Source: Watersipora subatra (lineage: Eukaryota; Bryozoa; Gymnolaemata; Cheilostomatida; Watersiporidae). From it: DNA of 64,000 nucleotides. Position numbers and translations under genes: made by a program. Each line of letters opens with the position of its first letter. The first letter of the stretch is position 1. The notes below the pieces were generated by a model, which did not search any database, was not told the DNA's origin, and saw only the letters and a program-made list of their open reading frames with translations. Shown in pieces: positions 24,848 to 36,032 of the stretch. Location of the stretch: assembly GCF_963576615.1 (NCBI RefSeq), contig NC_088715.1, forward strand, positions 51,314,007 to 51,378,006, read 5' to 3'.

Positions 24848-26410
24848 CTAAAAATTTTCCTGTCCTACAGCCCATTACCAAAGTGATATTGGAAAAAAGA
24901 AAAGGGTACTGCTGGTATAGAAATGCAATATTAGCAGTCAAATGGCACTGCAGTGCAATAGGAGAACTGCAATGGTAGCAGCAGTGGTAGCTGTAATGTA
25001 CTGGGTGTTATTATGTACAACAAACAGCAATAATCAAAGGAAAAGATTATATGTTTATATCTCTCCCCCTGCAATAGGAGAAATGCAATATTAGAAGTAA
25101 AATGGCAAGCTGCTGTGTAATATACATAGTTTGAAAGTTGGTTGTGTTGAATGTAGAATGGTTTTGACAGCGATCTGTAACCAAAATGAAGAAATGGGTC
25201 ACGATCACAGGAACCATGGTTAAGCTGGGTGTGTGAGATTTAGACTTACCTACACTAGCAGAAGGAAAAAATTCTCACAGTTATTTTGCAAAAACAATCT
25301 CGATTCTAGATTAATTACAGCAGATTTTATGGTCAAAAAACTGAAGCACGTTTACCATTAGTGCGAAAATATAGTTCCGAGAAAACTGGTGTTACAGTTT
25401 GAGAAATGAAACCAATGCACAATTTTGTTTACATTTCAAAACGTCATAGCAACCAATATCAAGAAGTTGTGATATTTATTTAGATTTCTGAGTTTATATC
25501 CAAAATATTATGCTAAATTTAAAAATATAAACAGATTTTAGTTGGTTGTCATGGAAATAGCTGTATATCTATAAAAAAAATGTATTACCTAATGTTGCAG
25601 ATATTAAAAACAGCTTGGCAGTTCCGCGATACTGGGCACAGCCGTAGGATCATCAACAAAATTTTTAGAAAAATAATAACAGTAACATATTGCACACCAT
25701 CGGTCACTATATACTTCGATCTTGTAAATTCGAATAACTATTCTTATAATTAAATATTGTAACAATCTTGTAAGAATCGTTTGGAAAATATCATCATTAT
25801 TCCCTTTACTTTCACTGCTTTTGACATCAGTTGGAATACCAAAGTACTCATTATAAGTGTCCAAAATGTCAGAGTTAACTTTAAAATCGGCAAAAAATCT
25901 TTTATCGGACGCCATTTTTCAGTACTTCTTTTAGTACTTTTTTAAGCACTTCTAGTACAGAAACCTTCAGCGATTGGACAATGCCATAGACTAGTGAAAT
26001 GTACACATTTTCATCGTGAAATGCGCGCGGCTTCATGGTTCTACTATCTGTCGCACGGCTTTATGGGCGTTTTGTTTGCGGGTCTTAATTTTGATTAAAA
26101 AAGGCTTTTTAGGTTTTAATGGCGATTTTAGGACAAATGAATGTTGCTAGTTATGTATCATCCGATCAAATGGGTAAGTTTTAGGATATTTCCGAAAATT
26201 TTCAAAGACTTGGTAACATATTTAAATAGGTTTATATGTGTTTTGTATCGTTATTATACAAAAACGACTTAAACAAAAATGGTTAAATTTGTTGCTGAGA
26301 TTTCCGTACAAGGGTTTGCGTTTGGCCATTCACTTTTCGAGAGTTGTGTGCACATATGCATTTATCATAAAGCTCCCAAACATTCACTTCGCTCGTGTCT
26401 GCTCGTGGGA
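24848..26410 (-). mobile_element. Helitron-like insertion between A and T
   Basis: The duplicated flank gives the empty site TTCTATATCAGTTGA (seen near 850, 43520 and 54655). In this unit 1563 bp sit between TTCTATA and TCAGTTGA without target duplication. On the minus strand the insert starts TCCCACGAGC after an A and ends ATTTTTAG before a T. 5'-TC, a 3' end close to CTRR, insertion into AT and lack of TIRs are Helitron hallmarks. A small stem (CTGT/ACAG) lies near the 3' end. No Rep/helicase gene, so it would be non-autonomous. TTAG instead of CTRR is the weak point. Confidence 0.55.
25604..25915 (-). CDS. Hypothetical 103-aa ORF inside the Helitron-like insertion
   Basis: Product not recognised. 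It starts MASDKRFFADFKVNSDILDT in a good start context (AAAATGG) and has an acidic/polar first 45 residues, then a basic-hydrophobic stretch (TRLLQYLIIRIVIRIYKIEV), and ends SIAELPSCF. Codons in the first half look protein-like; the second half could be intron read-through. It lies wholly inside an insertion absent from the other array units, so it may be a captured host exon or part of a transposon gene. It could also be chance in AT-rich DNA. Confidence 0.3.
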   Translation of the reverse strand: MASDKRFFADFKVNSDILDTYNEYFGIPTDVKSSESKGNNDDIFQTILTRLLQYLIIRIVIRIYKIEVYSDRWCAICYCYYFSKNFVDDPTAVPSIAELPSCF

Positions 26411-26530
26411 TCAGTTGAAAAATTTTAAAGCTCATTGATAACTATAGAACAATCTATAATAGAACTGCTTGGAGCTCATGCTGAGTGCTTTTGAAATTTA
26501 TTCTTATGTAATACATTTTCATAAATCTAA
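26411..26530 (-). repeat. Orphan 3' tail of a type I FucT
   Basis: AGAACTGCTTGGAGC through TTTCATAAATCTAA matches the sequence directly 3' of type I copy B, including AATAAA at 26497-26502 (minus strand). No type I coding sequence follows; similarity stops where the gene's end should be. Equivalent tails lie at 43570-43650 and 54710-54765. Confidence 0.7.
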
Positions 26531-27129
26531 TTTTTACTATTTAATTTTGTTAAATAATAGATGAAAAAACCTATTCCAGTTTTTTGTTCAAAATGTAGTA
26601 ATAGTTTAGATTAAAAAGATAAGTTGAGTCGTTTGTTTAGTAATAGTCACTATATCGGCATCCAGACAGATGAGGAACATGTATAGTGCCAAGCCAATAT
26701 TTCCATTTGTGCATCTATGAGGTAAAACAGTGAAACCTTCTTTTGAATGCTTATTATTTTATTAATTTCATTTTCTATGAAAACCTTTGTTTTGTAACGT
26801 AAGTTTTTTACATTTCTATATAATGCGAGTTTTTAATACTGTGTAGTTGCTTGCAGTAATTACTAGGGGTTAAACACAAGAGTTTTGTGTAACGAATCAA
26901 CAAGCTATAATGTATATTTATAGAAATATTTGCTCCAGTATATGATGGTTTTGACATACAATAATAACAATAATACAGAATAATAATACTAATGATAATA
27001 ATATACATAATAAGGAACTGTTAAAAAATTGTAAAAATCAGCTATAAACCGAGAATGGTCACTTTCTAACCTTCATGCTCTCTGATGCTTACATATATAC
27101 CTATAAAATGGCACTAGCCACATTAAATA

Positions 27130-27276
27130 CTAGTGATCACTCAACAGAGATTTAACATTAAGTATAATTGGAGTCGTCTTCTTTTTGCCTTTGCTCAGCG
27201 CATAGCCGGTTAGCGCACTAGTTAGCTGCAGCAACTGTTTATAGAGAAGTATAGTGAATAGAAATAATAGAAGCAG
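27130..27276 (-). pseudogene. Exon-like ORF b of module X (copy C unit)
   Basis: Reads LLLLFLFTILLYKQLLQLTS, one strong membrane segment followed by a basic stretch (SKGKKKTTP). It is related to 35224-35432, 47400-47563 and 55274-55482. In those three the ORF is preceded by TTGCAG, a good splice acceptor; here an altered TTGCAAG replaces it and the frame ends earlier. It is probably the dead copy of a terminal exon of an unrecognised multi-pass membrane protein. Confidence 0.35.
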
Positions 27277-27705
27277 TCTTGCAACAAAAAATGACAAGTA
27301 ATAGCAGGTTGCATGCAAGTATAACTAGCAATTGGCAAGCAAACTAGTAAATTAGCAAGTATAACCTACACCTTATAACAGGCTGTATGGCATCAGCAAA
27401 TATAACCTACACCTAATAATGGGATATAAACATAGCATCAATAGGCAGTGAACTAATGTGGCAATTGACAGGCAATAGCAGGTTGTGCAGTGTCACATGG
27501 TAAAGCTGTATTCTACAGTAGATACTGAAATTATCCCAAATCTAGGCTATCAATTTGGTTTTTATAAACTTACTAAGCGTCAACTAAGAACAAATAATTA
27601 TTTTGTACAACATGATACAAGTGCATACACTCATGATTTCATTATTAGCCTATAGGTACTAGCTATAATAGCACTAGCATGATGTCAAGGTACAAAATAC
27701 ACCTA

Positions 27706-27848
27706 CAACAGATGCTCCTACAACGTCAATAATGCGCTATTTACATTATATAAAATGTCTTCCATAATACGAAGCAAAAACTACATAAATTTTCTACGTA
27801 ATGTAGAATTTACGTCAAAGGAGGTTAACATCATTGGAGCGTCTACTG
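27706..27848. mobile_element. CAGTAGAC-type MITE (module X, copy C unit)
   Basis: About 143 bp ending GCGTCTACTGTA; the left end is drifted (TACAACAGATGCTCC). The TA-flanked ends match the Tigger-like element at 17512-20003. Shared by all four module copies, so it inserted before the duplications. Confidence 0.7.
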
Positions 27849-27935
27849 TATAATCCCAAAAAAAACAGCAGATTTGTGATAAGTAAACGAAGGTTAGTGG
27901 TCCTAAAAATGGTGTAATGGATGAACTGAACCTAC

Positions 27936-28047
27936 CTAAAAATGTCATGAAGTTTACTCCAACACAATAGAATGTGTACTCTTTAATAAAGAATGGAAAT
28001 TGAGGTAAACAGACAGCCAACAAAGAAGTTAGTCTGCAGCCCAAAAC
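27936..28047 (-). CDS. Exon-like ORF a of module X (copy C unit)
   Basis: A 112-bp open block between a TTTTTAG acceptor and an AG/GTAGGT donor on the minus strand. Translation VLGCRLTSLLAVCLPQFPFF then IKEYTFYCVGVNFMTFLG resembles part of a multi-pass membrane protein such as a transporter, but I cannot assign a family. All four module copies keep it open (36033, 48163, 56075) with only conservative changes (R/G, Q/H). Conserved frame and splice sites argue for a real exon; the short length and the recent duplications argue for caution. Confidence 0.4.
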
Positions 28048-28389
28048 CTAAAAATTATAAATGCAAAGAAATAAGCTGTTCTACTCAATCAATACAGTAA
28101 CATTTCAAGGTTACCATGGAATTCTCTCATCTTGAACCATAGCATATCACAGTCAAACCTCAACTTGTGAATGCTTTGACACGTGATGGAAGGTTGAGGC
28201 AAATGTTTGGCTCTATATACAAAGTATGTTTCTGCATACATGTTTAAAATCTTTTGAAACAATATTAAAAATGAAAGTAAAAGAAAAGGTAAAAACTATA
28301 AGAAAGTATAAAACTAAATGCAAATATAAATAAAATACATGTAAATAAAATATTAAAATATCAAAAAGTATATGAAATTTAGTTAGTTA

Positions 28390-28900
28390 ATTTAGATATA
28401 TATATATATATATATAAACTTTATTTACAATGGTTAAGAGCAGTTTAGAACAAATAAAACAATGAAAAAAAAACAAGATTTTGGTGTCTAGTATTTTGGT
28501 GTTGCGGTAGATTTTGTGGAGACACGCAACAATGTAGTGGATGGTGATGCAGGATGAAGATGTGACTAGAGTATTTGACACAGCAAATATTTAAAAAGAC
28601 ATTCAGGTCCTAAGAATTAAGGACAATTAAACGCTGGTCATAGCTGTCCATATCGGGTAGCAAAACCCTTAAGCACAATTTTTGAAATCGTTCTAATTTT
28701 TCTTTATCAGTTTATGCTACAAAGAGATATCAGCTTGGAGCGCCGAAAGATAAAATAGCCAACATATAGTTTTGGTAAAAATAAAAGAGGTAAAATAATT
28801 AGGTCTTCTTGTTTTACCCCTATCTTTGTGAGCTAAGTTAGAGCACGAGTTGTAGGTCTAGTTTTTAAGATAATAAAGTCGACATGGCTTGAGAACTGTA
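28390..28900 (-). mobile_element. LINE 3' tail (module X, copy C unit)
   Basis: Minus-strand translation includes KTDKEKLERFQKLC and DSYDQRLIVLN, the C-terminal region of CR1/Jockey-type LINE reverse transcriptases. It is followed by AATAAAG and a TA-rich tail. 5'-truncated and interrupted by stops. Equivalent pieces lie at 36485-37060 and 48610-49165. Confidence 0.65.
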
Positions 28901-29040
28901 AATGATTGCTTATTTGTATGCCCAATTAGTCCTAACAATGACAGTTCTTTGTTTCGAAGCAGTCTTCATTATATTATCAAAAGTGTGTATTGATCTTCTA
29001 GTAGAAATAATCATTTCATTGGAGTAAGTAAACAGAGTGC

Positions 29041-29684
29041 TGTCAGGTGGGAGATCATTTAAAGATCTCCCACTGATCTCCCACTCCCATGGTCTCACTG
29101 TTTTTACAATAAGTGTCATTTTAAGTTGTGTGTGTGCAAGAGCAAACCCTCGTAAATCGAGTATTTTTGCTATGCTTATTGCAAGCAGAGGCTGTGTGGG
29201 AGTTTTTAAGAGCCATTGTTGCACAATCAATGGTGTGCAATTATTGCTGGACAAGTCTGAGTCCAGTGGTAAAAGAACCTCGACGACTGGAGACATGCCC
29301 AGTTTCAGAGAGCAATTGTGAGGTTTTATGTAGTATATTAATGCTGTTCATAAAATGAAGTCATAATAAAAAAGGCTATGTGTTTGAGAGTGATGTTTAC
29401 ACATTGCTGCATGTAAAATGCGTCTGCTGGGTATATCTCAGGCTGCATTATAGTGTTAGTAAAATAGAGGAGCCCATGCTATTCCCTATATCAATGACAA
29501 ACCCTTTGGACATCAGCACAAATAACATGCTTCCATTATATATATTGTTCTGTTGTCATTTAAAAAGCTTTTATGTTTTATATACATATAGATATTACTT
29601 GCGTGATTGGAAAACATTCCTTTTGCATGTCAATTTATAGATTGATTCTCATGACCAACAAGCTAGGAACTTTTGTAACTTTAA
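29041..29684. repeat. Conserved 3' flank of type II FucT (copy D unit), outer part
   Basis: Same flank repeat as 21300-22060. A 128-codon minus-strand ORF (28910-29296) and overlapping plus-strand ORFs span it. Their frames are not kept in the other units, so they are not called as genes. Confidence 0.65.
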
Positions 29685-30559
29685 AGGTTGACTTGCAACA
29701 AAATTCACATTACAGTTATTTGGTATCAAAAGATTCACCATGTCTTACTCTGTTCTGTTGTAGGTGCAAAATATGTGGAAATGTGATTACAAGCTTTTAA
29801 AAGCTCAAAAACGAAAACCGCCGTAGATTGGAATCTGTTTATTTCTCTGACGTAGTCATTACATTTGGTTATTGTTTTGTCACGTGATGTTCTCACGTGA
29901 ATTGAAATGCCAATAAAAGGCTCAATATAAAACTTATCGTAGCACTAGTTTATGACAAACACTTCGTGTTTTACCGAAGAGCCCTTATCAAATATAGACG
30001 CTCACTACTTTACAGTTTTGTTTCGACTTGGTGTAATCGTCTAGTCGTAATCTGATCATGTGACCAATACTTCGCGAACAATTTCTGCAGCATTTTTCGA
30101 TTATCACATGGGACCAACAGGCTCGTCATGTTTATCAGAGGATGATATGCAATTGTTCAAGCTAAAATTAAAAAATTAAACAGATTTTTATGGTAGGTTT
30201 TGAGATATCAGTGCTCAAAGTGACAGCATTACAATGACTATGAAATAGACGCGTAAGAACAATAGACATAGTTTTATTGAATGCGTAAAGTATATTCATG
30301 AAAGTATTTCAAAGAATGAGGTTGCTTGAAAGTTTAAGCAGAAGCCATCACGTACAACTACGTCCCATTTGAGCCGTTTTGGAAAGAGAATCCAAACTAC
30401 GGCGGTCTCGTGCGGCTGCGATTAACTGTTCGTTTTTTAGCTTATAAGAGCTTGTAATCACATTCCCACATATTTTGCACCTGAAACGCAACAGAGTTAG
30501 ACATGATGATTCTTTTGATACCAAATAACTGTAGTGTGAATTTTGTTGCCATTCAACCT
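29685..30559. mobile_element. Non-autonomous TTAA-inserting DNA transposon, copy 3
   Basis: 875 bp, flanked by TTAA at 29681-29684 and 30560-30563. The uninterrupted flank AACTTTAAACTACTGTGTAA exists at 37980 and 41168, so the empty site and the TTAA duplication are directly visible. Ends AGGTTGACTTGC...; inverted termini exceed 100 bp. No transposase. Confidence 0.92.
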
Positions 30560-30671
30560 TTAAACTACTGGGTACTTCTAGTTAATAAGTCAAAATGGGT
30601 ATAACTATGACTAACTGTTGCCCCTTCACGCACTTTCATATATACCGGCATATATACATGTATTTCTTACT

Positions 30672-30702
<31 letters not shown>

Positions 30703-30844
30703 ACATAAATTACATTATAATATATATACCGCATATATAGGAGTAATTGTAAAAACATAAATTTGTAAGGCGGCAATGTTTAGCAATTTTATACAATTAT
30801 ACCAGTTGTTTTCTAAATGAAAAAAACTGAGTTTCTAAATGTAT
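30560..30844. repeat. Conserved 3' flank of copy D, inner part
   Basis: Matches 22065-22329 and includes a TA-rich palindromic tract near 30645-30735. No AATAAA lies close to the stop codon, unlike the type I genes. Confidence 0.7.
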
Positions 30845-32119
30845 TTACAAAAGTTTTAGTTCTCTACAGTTTGTACCACGATTCCAGTCGGCAGCGTGTC
30901 GGTGTCGACCAGACTCTAAAATTGAAGGATTGTTTGCTATTTTACAAAGATTACAAACGGATGTCTGTGGCATGCCAGCATCTTTAGTGATGTAGTGTTT
31001 CCTCCACTCGTGGTACCTGTTATAAGCAGCATCATCTTTCATCAGATGCTGCAGGTATTTTCCAAGCTCTTTAATAGAAGAGAAATTATAGGCGTGTATG
31101 AAGGAGTCAGGTGGAGCCACACGTGTGTAGTCATCTATCGAAAAACCACCCACTACTACAGGAACAAAATGGCCGTTGCAATGGAGCCTTTTCCAAAATT
31201 TCTCAGTAATATAATCCTTGCAGAGAGAATTTTCGAATGCAAGATAGAACTTATATTTAGAATGCCTTACAGCTTCACATTCAATCTCATTTCTTCCACA
31301 TGGTTGGTTCCCAGTGCATTTACCAAAGACGTCCACGTCTACATATTCACCCAACTTTTTTATGGTTGCTATTCTGTCATAACCTTTGGATTTACAGTTA
31401 GAGACATATACGTAAGCGCCTCTCATCTTTCCTTGCGCATAAGCAATACTTGGTAATAAAGAGCCCTCACTCCTTGCTGAGTATGTTTCTCCAAATGGCC
31501 AAAATATAAGGCTATTTCTAACATATGTCATAGTACCATTGAAACTGTTAAATACGTTTTTCCATGGAAAGAAAGTTGGAGGTTCATGGGAATAAACAAG
31601 CCAAACTTGAGCATGCCGGCGAAATCGAAGAGTTTTCTCCACCACAGCTGACCTATATTCAACTAACACTATGTCAGCAAAGTCGGCGTCAGCAAAATTA
31701 CTGCTAAATGTAAAGACGCAGTTGTTCAAAGCACACTGGCTAAAGTTCAGATTTCGTTTGAAAATTGTGTTGAAATCACGTGTCTGAGCATCATTCGGGT
31801 CTGTTGGTTGGTATATTATCCGAGTCGCTTTCTTTGGAGCAGCAGAGGTGGCCGTCTTTATAGGTTCGCTATCTCCATCACCGGCTATAACAGGTTGTGA
31901 TAACACAGCTATCATCGATCCATTTTGTAGCGGTGTTTTTTCTGCTTCTATATATCTGGCGCTACCCGTCCTTTCAGGAAGAACAAGATTTCCAAATTTT
32001 GGGGATGCAGGAGAATTCAGCACTGTATAAACTGTGATAGCTATAACTGTGTAAGCTGTGATAGCAGTGGATGCTATCAACTTTTCAGATGATGTCCCAT
32101 GTAACACCATCCTTTCCAT
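30845..32119 (-). CDS. Alpha-1,3-fucosyltransferase (GT10), type II copy D, intact
   Basis: 424 aa in one open frame. Expected to fucosylate GlcNAc/LacNAc glycans in the Golgi using GDP-fucose. Seen: tail of about 13 residues, signal anchor about 14-34, stem to about 95, N-terminal GT10 domain with NFSQCALNNC (125-134) and SHEPP (177-181). The C-terminal GT10 domain has the signature FENSLCKDYITEKFWK (295-310), PVVVGG (320-325), VAPPDSFIHAYNFSS and a CxxC (389-392). Sequons include NFS, NGT and NFSS. All motifs are present and a TATA box lies 104 bp upstream, so this is the best candidate for an expressed type II gene. The antisense 153-codon ORF is a shadow. Acceptor specificity (core, Lewis-type or other) is not decidable here. 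Confidence 0.95.
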   Translation of the reverse strand: MERMVLHGTSSEKLIASTAITAYTVIAITVYTVLNSPASPKFGNLVLPERTGSARYIEAEKTPLQNGSMIAVLSQPVIAGDGDSEPIKTATSAAPKKATRIIYQPTDPNDAQTRDFNTIFKRNLNFSQCALNNCVFTFSSNFADADFADIVLVEYRSAVVEKTLRFRRHAQVWLVYSHEPPTFFPWKNVFNSFNGTMTYVRNSLIFWPFGETYSARSEGSLLPSIAYAQGKMRGAYVYVSNCKSKGYDRIATIKKLGEYVDVDVFGKCTGNQPCGRNEIECEAVRHSKYKFYLAFENSLCKDYITEKFWKRLHCNGHFVPVVVGGFSIDDYTRVAPPDSFIHAYNFSSIKELGKYLQHLMKDDAAYNRYHEWRKHYITKDAGMPQTSVCNLCKIANNPSILESGRHRHAADWNRGTNCRELKLL

Positions 32120-32222
32120 TCGCTAACAATAATGAACAATGAAAGGAGTATATCTATCCGAGATCGATACACACTTTTAGTAGTGATAATAACAAAGGCT
32201 TTCTGTTATTGTGAACACCTCA

Positions 32223-32229
32223 TTTTATA
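32223..32229 (-). promoter_or_regulatory. TATA box of copy D
   Basis: TATAAAA on the minus strand, 104 bp upstream of the ATG, in the conserved type II 5' flank. Confidence 0.55.
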
Positions 32230-32239
32230 TGCACGGAAG

Positions 32240-33046
32240 AGGCCATCATTGTTATGGAATAGCGTTAAGATTTTATGGACACTTGATAGCGAGTCTGAGA
32301 GAGTATAGGGATGAGGTTAAAGGTCACTGCTTTAGGAACTAACATGTCCTCAAACAGCATTCAATAAAACTTTTGAATAAAATATACTTTATCATTGAAA
32401 TCACATGAAACTAAAGTCGTGTCTACACCAGCAAAGAATTGAACAGATTTTGATAAAATCTTGACCTGCCAATAAATTCTGAAAAATATTTTATCAGCCG
32501 ACTAACAATATTTTGAAAAATTTGGAATTGAATTTAAAATATACATTCTAAAGAGAATGAGGAAGATTTTAGATTACTCAAGTTAACTCATGTTTAGGTT
32601 ATAATCCCCATGTTAACAAAGTTTACAGATATTGGATATAAATGCAGTTGTATGTCTGTAAACTTCAAAATACTATGTTTGCATTCAAATTGTTGCATAA
32701 TAGCACCTGAGACTGAAATTACTGCAACTAGTAGGTAGCCTATATCTTGCTTTTAGCAGTCACAGCACTATATAAAACCTTCTGTCTGTTAACTGCACCT
32801 AGTATCTTTTAACTAAAACCAATACATGGTGTACATCTGAAACCAATGATATACAGCCCCCATTGTATATCATTGGTTAAGTTGTCCATTTGCTTCTGGT
32901 CACTACATCGGTATCCAGACATATGAGGAACCTGTACAGTGCCAAGCCAACATTTCCATTTCTGCATCTACAAGGTAAAACAGTGAAACCTTTTTTTAAT
33001 AATTATTATTTTATTAATTTCATTTTCTACGAAAACCTTTGTTTTG
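32240..33046. repeat. 5' flank of copy D
   Basis: Repeat of the type II 5' flank, shorter than the others: the type I orphan tail is missing. Near 32832-32875 there is a short inverted repeat around AACCAATGATATACAGCCCC. No gene. Confidence 0.65.
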
Positions 33047-33050
33047 TAAC

Positions 33051-34958
33051 TGTCAGGATTTGAAACGATAGATGACCAATAAGTCAAAAGGAATAATAAA
33101 TTTTAGGATCATGGTACACCACAACTGCTGCAAAACATTGCACTAAGCACTGCGATACATCAACAAGCAAACATAAAAATCTAGGACAATTGCTATGCCG
33201 CTAGAAATATCAAGCATGGGAGTTGTCCAACCATCACAGCTCATGCAATGTGAATACGTGGGACATCAGTTCGATTAGGAGTTGTCTGATCATTATAATG
33301 AAAAGCCTATGAATAAAAAACAGCACAAAATTGCTACCAAATCATGATTATTATTGACCAGCACCACCTAATATGAAAAAGACTAACTGGCTACAACAAT
33401 TATTAATGGATATTCAGCGAAGCAAACAACTCTACAGAGTATCAGGCAAAAATGGAGGTATATCGCCAATATTACAGGAGCCAGCCAAATTTATGACTTG
33501 TTGGAGCGAAGAAGCAGCCGGCGTGCACCAGATCAGCAACCAGCCATCAGAGAAAGAATCATTTACAACACTTTATTTAGTATATTTAGTTATAGCTTAT
33601 AGCATCATTATAGTCTAGAAAATGTTGTATTGTAGAGCAGCAGAAAAATATAGCATAATTATTCATTAACTCAGATATTGTATTTTATGAGAAAATATTG
33701 ACGAAATGGTTGTAAAAAGAATGGCATAATATGATAATAGTTTCTCTTGCTTCATATAAATTAGCTAGCTAATAGCGTCTTAGGACGAGGATTACTGTAA
33801 AATTAATTTTATAATACTGCCACTGTTAGTTTTTAAGTTATGGCCAGTTTTCTACAAATTGTTACCGGACTTAAAATATTTTTCACTTCTCATTCGCTTG
33901 TCGTCATGGAATCCCAACCACAGTAAGGAATTTTAGCTCACCGCAAGGAATCTGAAATATAAAGACCGCAAGTAAAACACAACCAACCAATGACATTCGA
34001 CAATGACTCAAGGTCAAGTATAAAAGAGGGGCAAAATCAAGGGAAGAGCAGGAGAAGCTGGCAGCGAGCCAGACGGCAAAGGGGAGCCGCAAAGAAGAGC
34101 CAAGATAAGAGGATTAACATAAGCCCAAGATAGCCAAGGAGCCAGCAGCAACCAGCTCGCCGAGGATAGACTCAACAAACACGATTCACCCAAAAAGAGG
34201 TGGAAAGCCAGGAAGCCATAAAGCCCTGAGAGAAGAGAGCTAACTCAGCCGCCCCTGTTTACAGTAAGAGCTACTGCTACACGCCTAACAGATACGTACT
34301 CATTTAACCTAGTAAGGCCATAACAAATAGGGCTAAGTATATAAGCATATTGTTATTTTTGCTTGAGCTAGTAAGCCTTGACAGAATAATTGTTATTTTG
34401 ACCTTTGGAGGAAAATAGAGTTCACAGACGCTTAGAAACAAACCACTGGCGTGTTATTGTCAATTATAGGATAATTACCTGCTGAGAGTTGCTCACAAGA
34501 GATAGTAGGCCTCATAATCTCACAATCCTAACACTACTTGTTGTGAGCATTGATACTTGGGCTCATTATTGGCAACAGTGTGATACTGTCAAACTGATTT
34601 CAAGGAAAATTATACTAGTACCCATCCCCATTGATTGATTTGTTGGCTCAATTTTGCTTTATAGCAACGGTCTGATTTTTGTGGGGCAGAAGTGCCACTT
34701 TGTCTGCAGTCAAAATTTGTCTTGGGAGAAATTGAACTCAAAGTCCAGAGGCTAACCATTACACATAGAACCATAGAACCATTGTAGTATTTCACTCAAA
34801 GAAAACGCACAAAAACAATACATTTCATATTATTATTTAAGTATCAAATAATCATTACAACAATTATTATAACAAAAAAACAAATCTATTCATATATTCA
34901 TTAATAATTCATTTTTAAACATTTATTAAATATTAAATAACAAATTTCTCCCTTGACA
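33051..34958 (-). mobile_element. Solo LTR, 1.9 kb, copy 2
   Basis: Reverse-complement relative of 8435-10348. TG...CA ends, 4-bp TAAC duplication (33047-33050 and 34959-34962). It splits module X of the copy D unit; the join is uninterrupted near 47095 in the copy F unit, which serves as the empty site. No internal region. Confidence 0.85.
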
Positions 34959-35223
34959 TAACTCAAGATTTTTACATTTCTATATAATGAGAACTTTTAA
35001 TACTGTGTAGTTGCTTGCAGTAGTTACTAGGAGTTAAACACAAGAGTTTTGTGGAATGAATCCACAACTATAATGTATTTTTATGGAAATATTTGCTCCA
35101 GGCTAATGATGATTTTAACATACAATCGTAATAAAGAATAATAATAGTAATGATAATGATATACATAATAAGGAACTGCTAAGTTGTAAAAATAATCAGC
35201 TATAAACGGAGAATAGTCACTCT

Positions 35224-35432
35224 CTAACCTTCATGCTCTTTGATGCTTATATACCTATAAAATGGCACTAGCCACGATAAATACCAGTGATCACCTAACA
35301 GATATTTAACATTAAATATAATTGGAGTCATCCTCTTTTTGCCTTTGCTCAGCCCATAGCCAGTTAGCCCGCTAGTTAGCTGCATCAGCTGTTTGTATAG
35401 AAGTATAGTGAATAGAAATAATAGGAGCAGTC
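35224..35432 (-). CDS. Exon-like ORF b of module X (copy D unit)
   Basis: Follows a TTGCAG acceptor. Reads GLLLLFLFTILLYKQLMQLT then SKGKKRMTPIIFNV, ending KEHEG. One membrane helix plus a basic C-terminal tail, as in the last exon of a multi-pass membrane protein. The copy at 55274-55482 keeps the same frame and stop. Family unknown. Confidence 0.35.
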
Positions 35433-35792
35433 CTGCAACAAATGACAAGTAGTAACAGGTTGCATGCACAATAAGACATCAGCAAATATAACCTACACCT
35501 AATAACGGGCTATAAAAATAGCATTGACTGGCATGAACTTATATGGCAATTGACAGGCAATAGCAGGTTGCACAGTGTTACACAGTAAAGCTGTACTCTA
35601 CAGTAAATACTGAAATTATCCCAAATCTAGACCATCAATTTGGATTTAATAGACTTATTAAGCATCAACTAAGAACAAATAATTATTTTGTACAACATGA
35701 TACAAGTGCATACACTCATAATTCCATTATTAGCCTATAGGTACTAGCTATAATAGCACTAGCATGGTGCCAAGGTACAAAATATAAACCTA

Positions 35793-35946
35793 CAGTAGAC
35801 ACTCCTACAACGTAAATAATCTGTTATGTACATATTTACCGTTATATAAAATGTCTTACGTAATACGAAGCAAAAATGTTACATATATTTTCTAAGTGAT
35901 GTAGAACTTACGTGAAAGGAGGTCAATGTCATAAGAGCGTCTACTG
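35793..35946. mobile_element. CAGTAGAC-type MITE (module X, copy D unit)
   Basis: 154 bp from CAGTAGACACTCCTACAACG to GAGCGTCTACTG, flanked by TA. Shares its termini with the Tigger-like element at 17512-20003. Confidence 0.8.
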
Positions 35947-36032
35947 TATATTACCGATAAAACAGCAGATTTGTGATAAGTAAAAGAATGTTAGTGGTCC
36001 TCAAAATGGTATTATGGATGAACTGAACCTAC

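Larger units (their letters stand above)
26531..29040. repeat. Repeated module X, copy C unit
   Basis: About 2.5 kb aligned with 32880-33046 plus 34963-37150, 46850-49300 and 54770-56590. It contains the exon-like ORFs, a CAGTAGAC-type MITE and a LINE tail, annotated separately. Small ORFs shared with the other copies outside these are not supported. Confidence 0.75.

Noticed and set aside
28910-29296. 128-codon minus-strand ORF in a flank repeat
   Set aside because: The homologous DNA at 37040-37370 and 49200-49560 does not keep the frame, so it is unlikely to be a gene.
30995-32030. 153-codon plus-strand ORF opposite copy D, with near-identical ones opposite copies F (41593-42054) and partly C, E and G
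   Set aside because: Frame and length follow from conservation of the sense FucT protein; no start context, no domain, and it breaks where the sense strand drifts.
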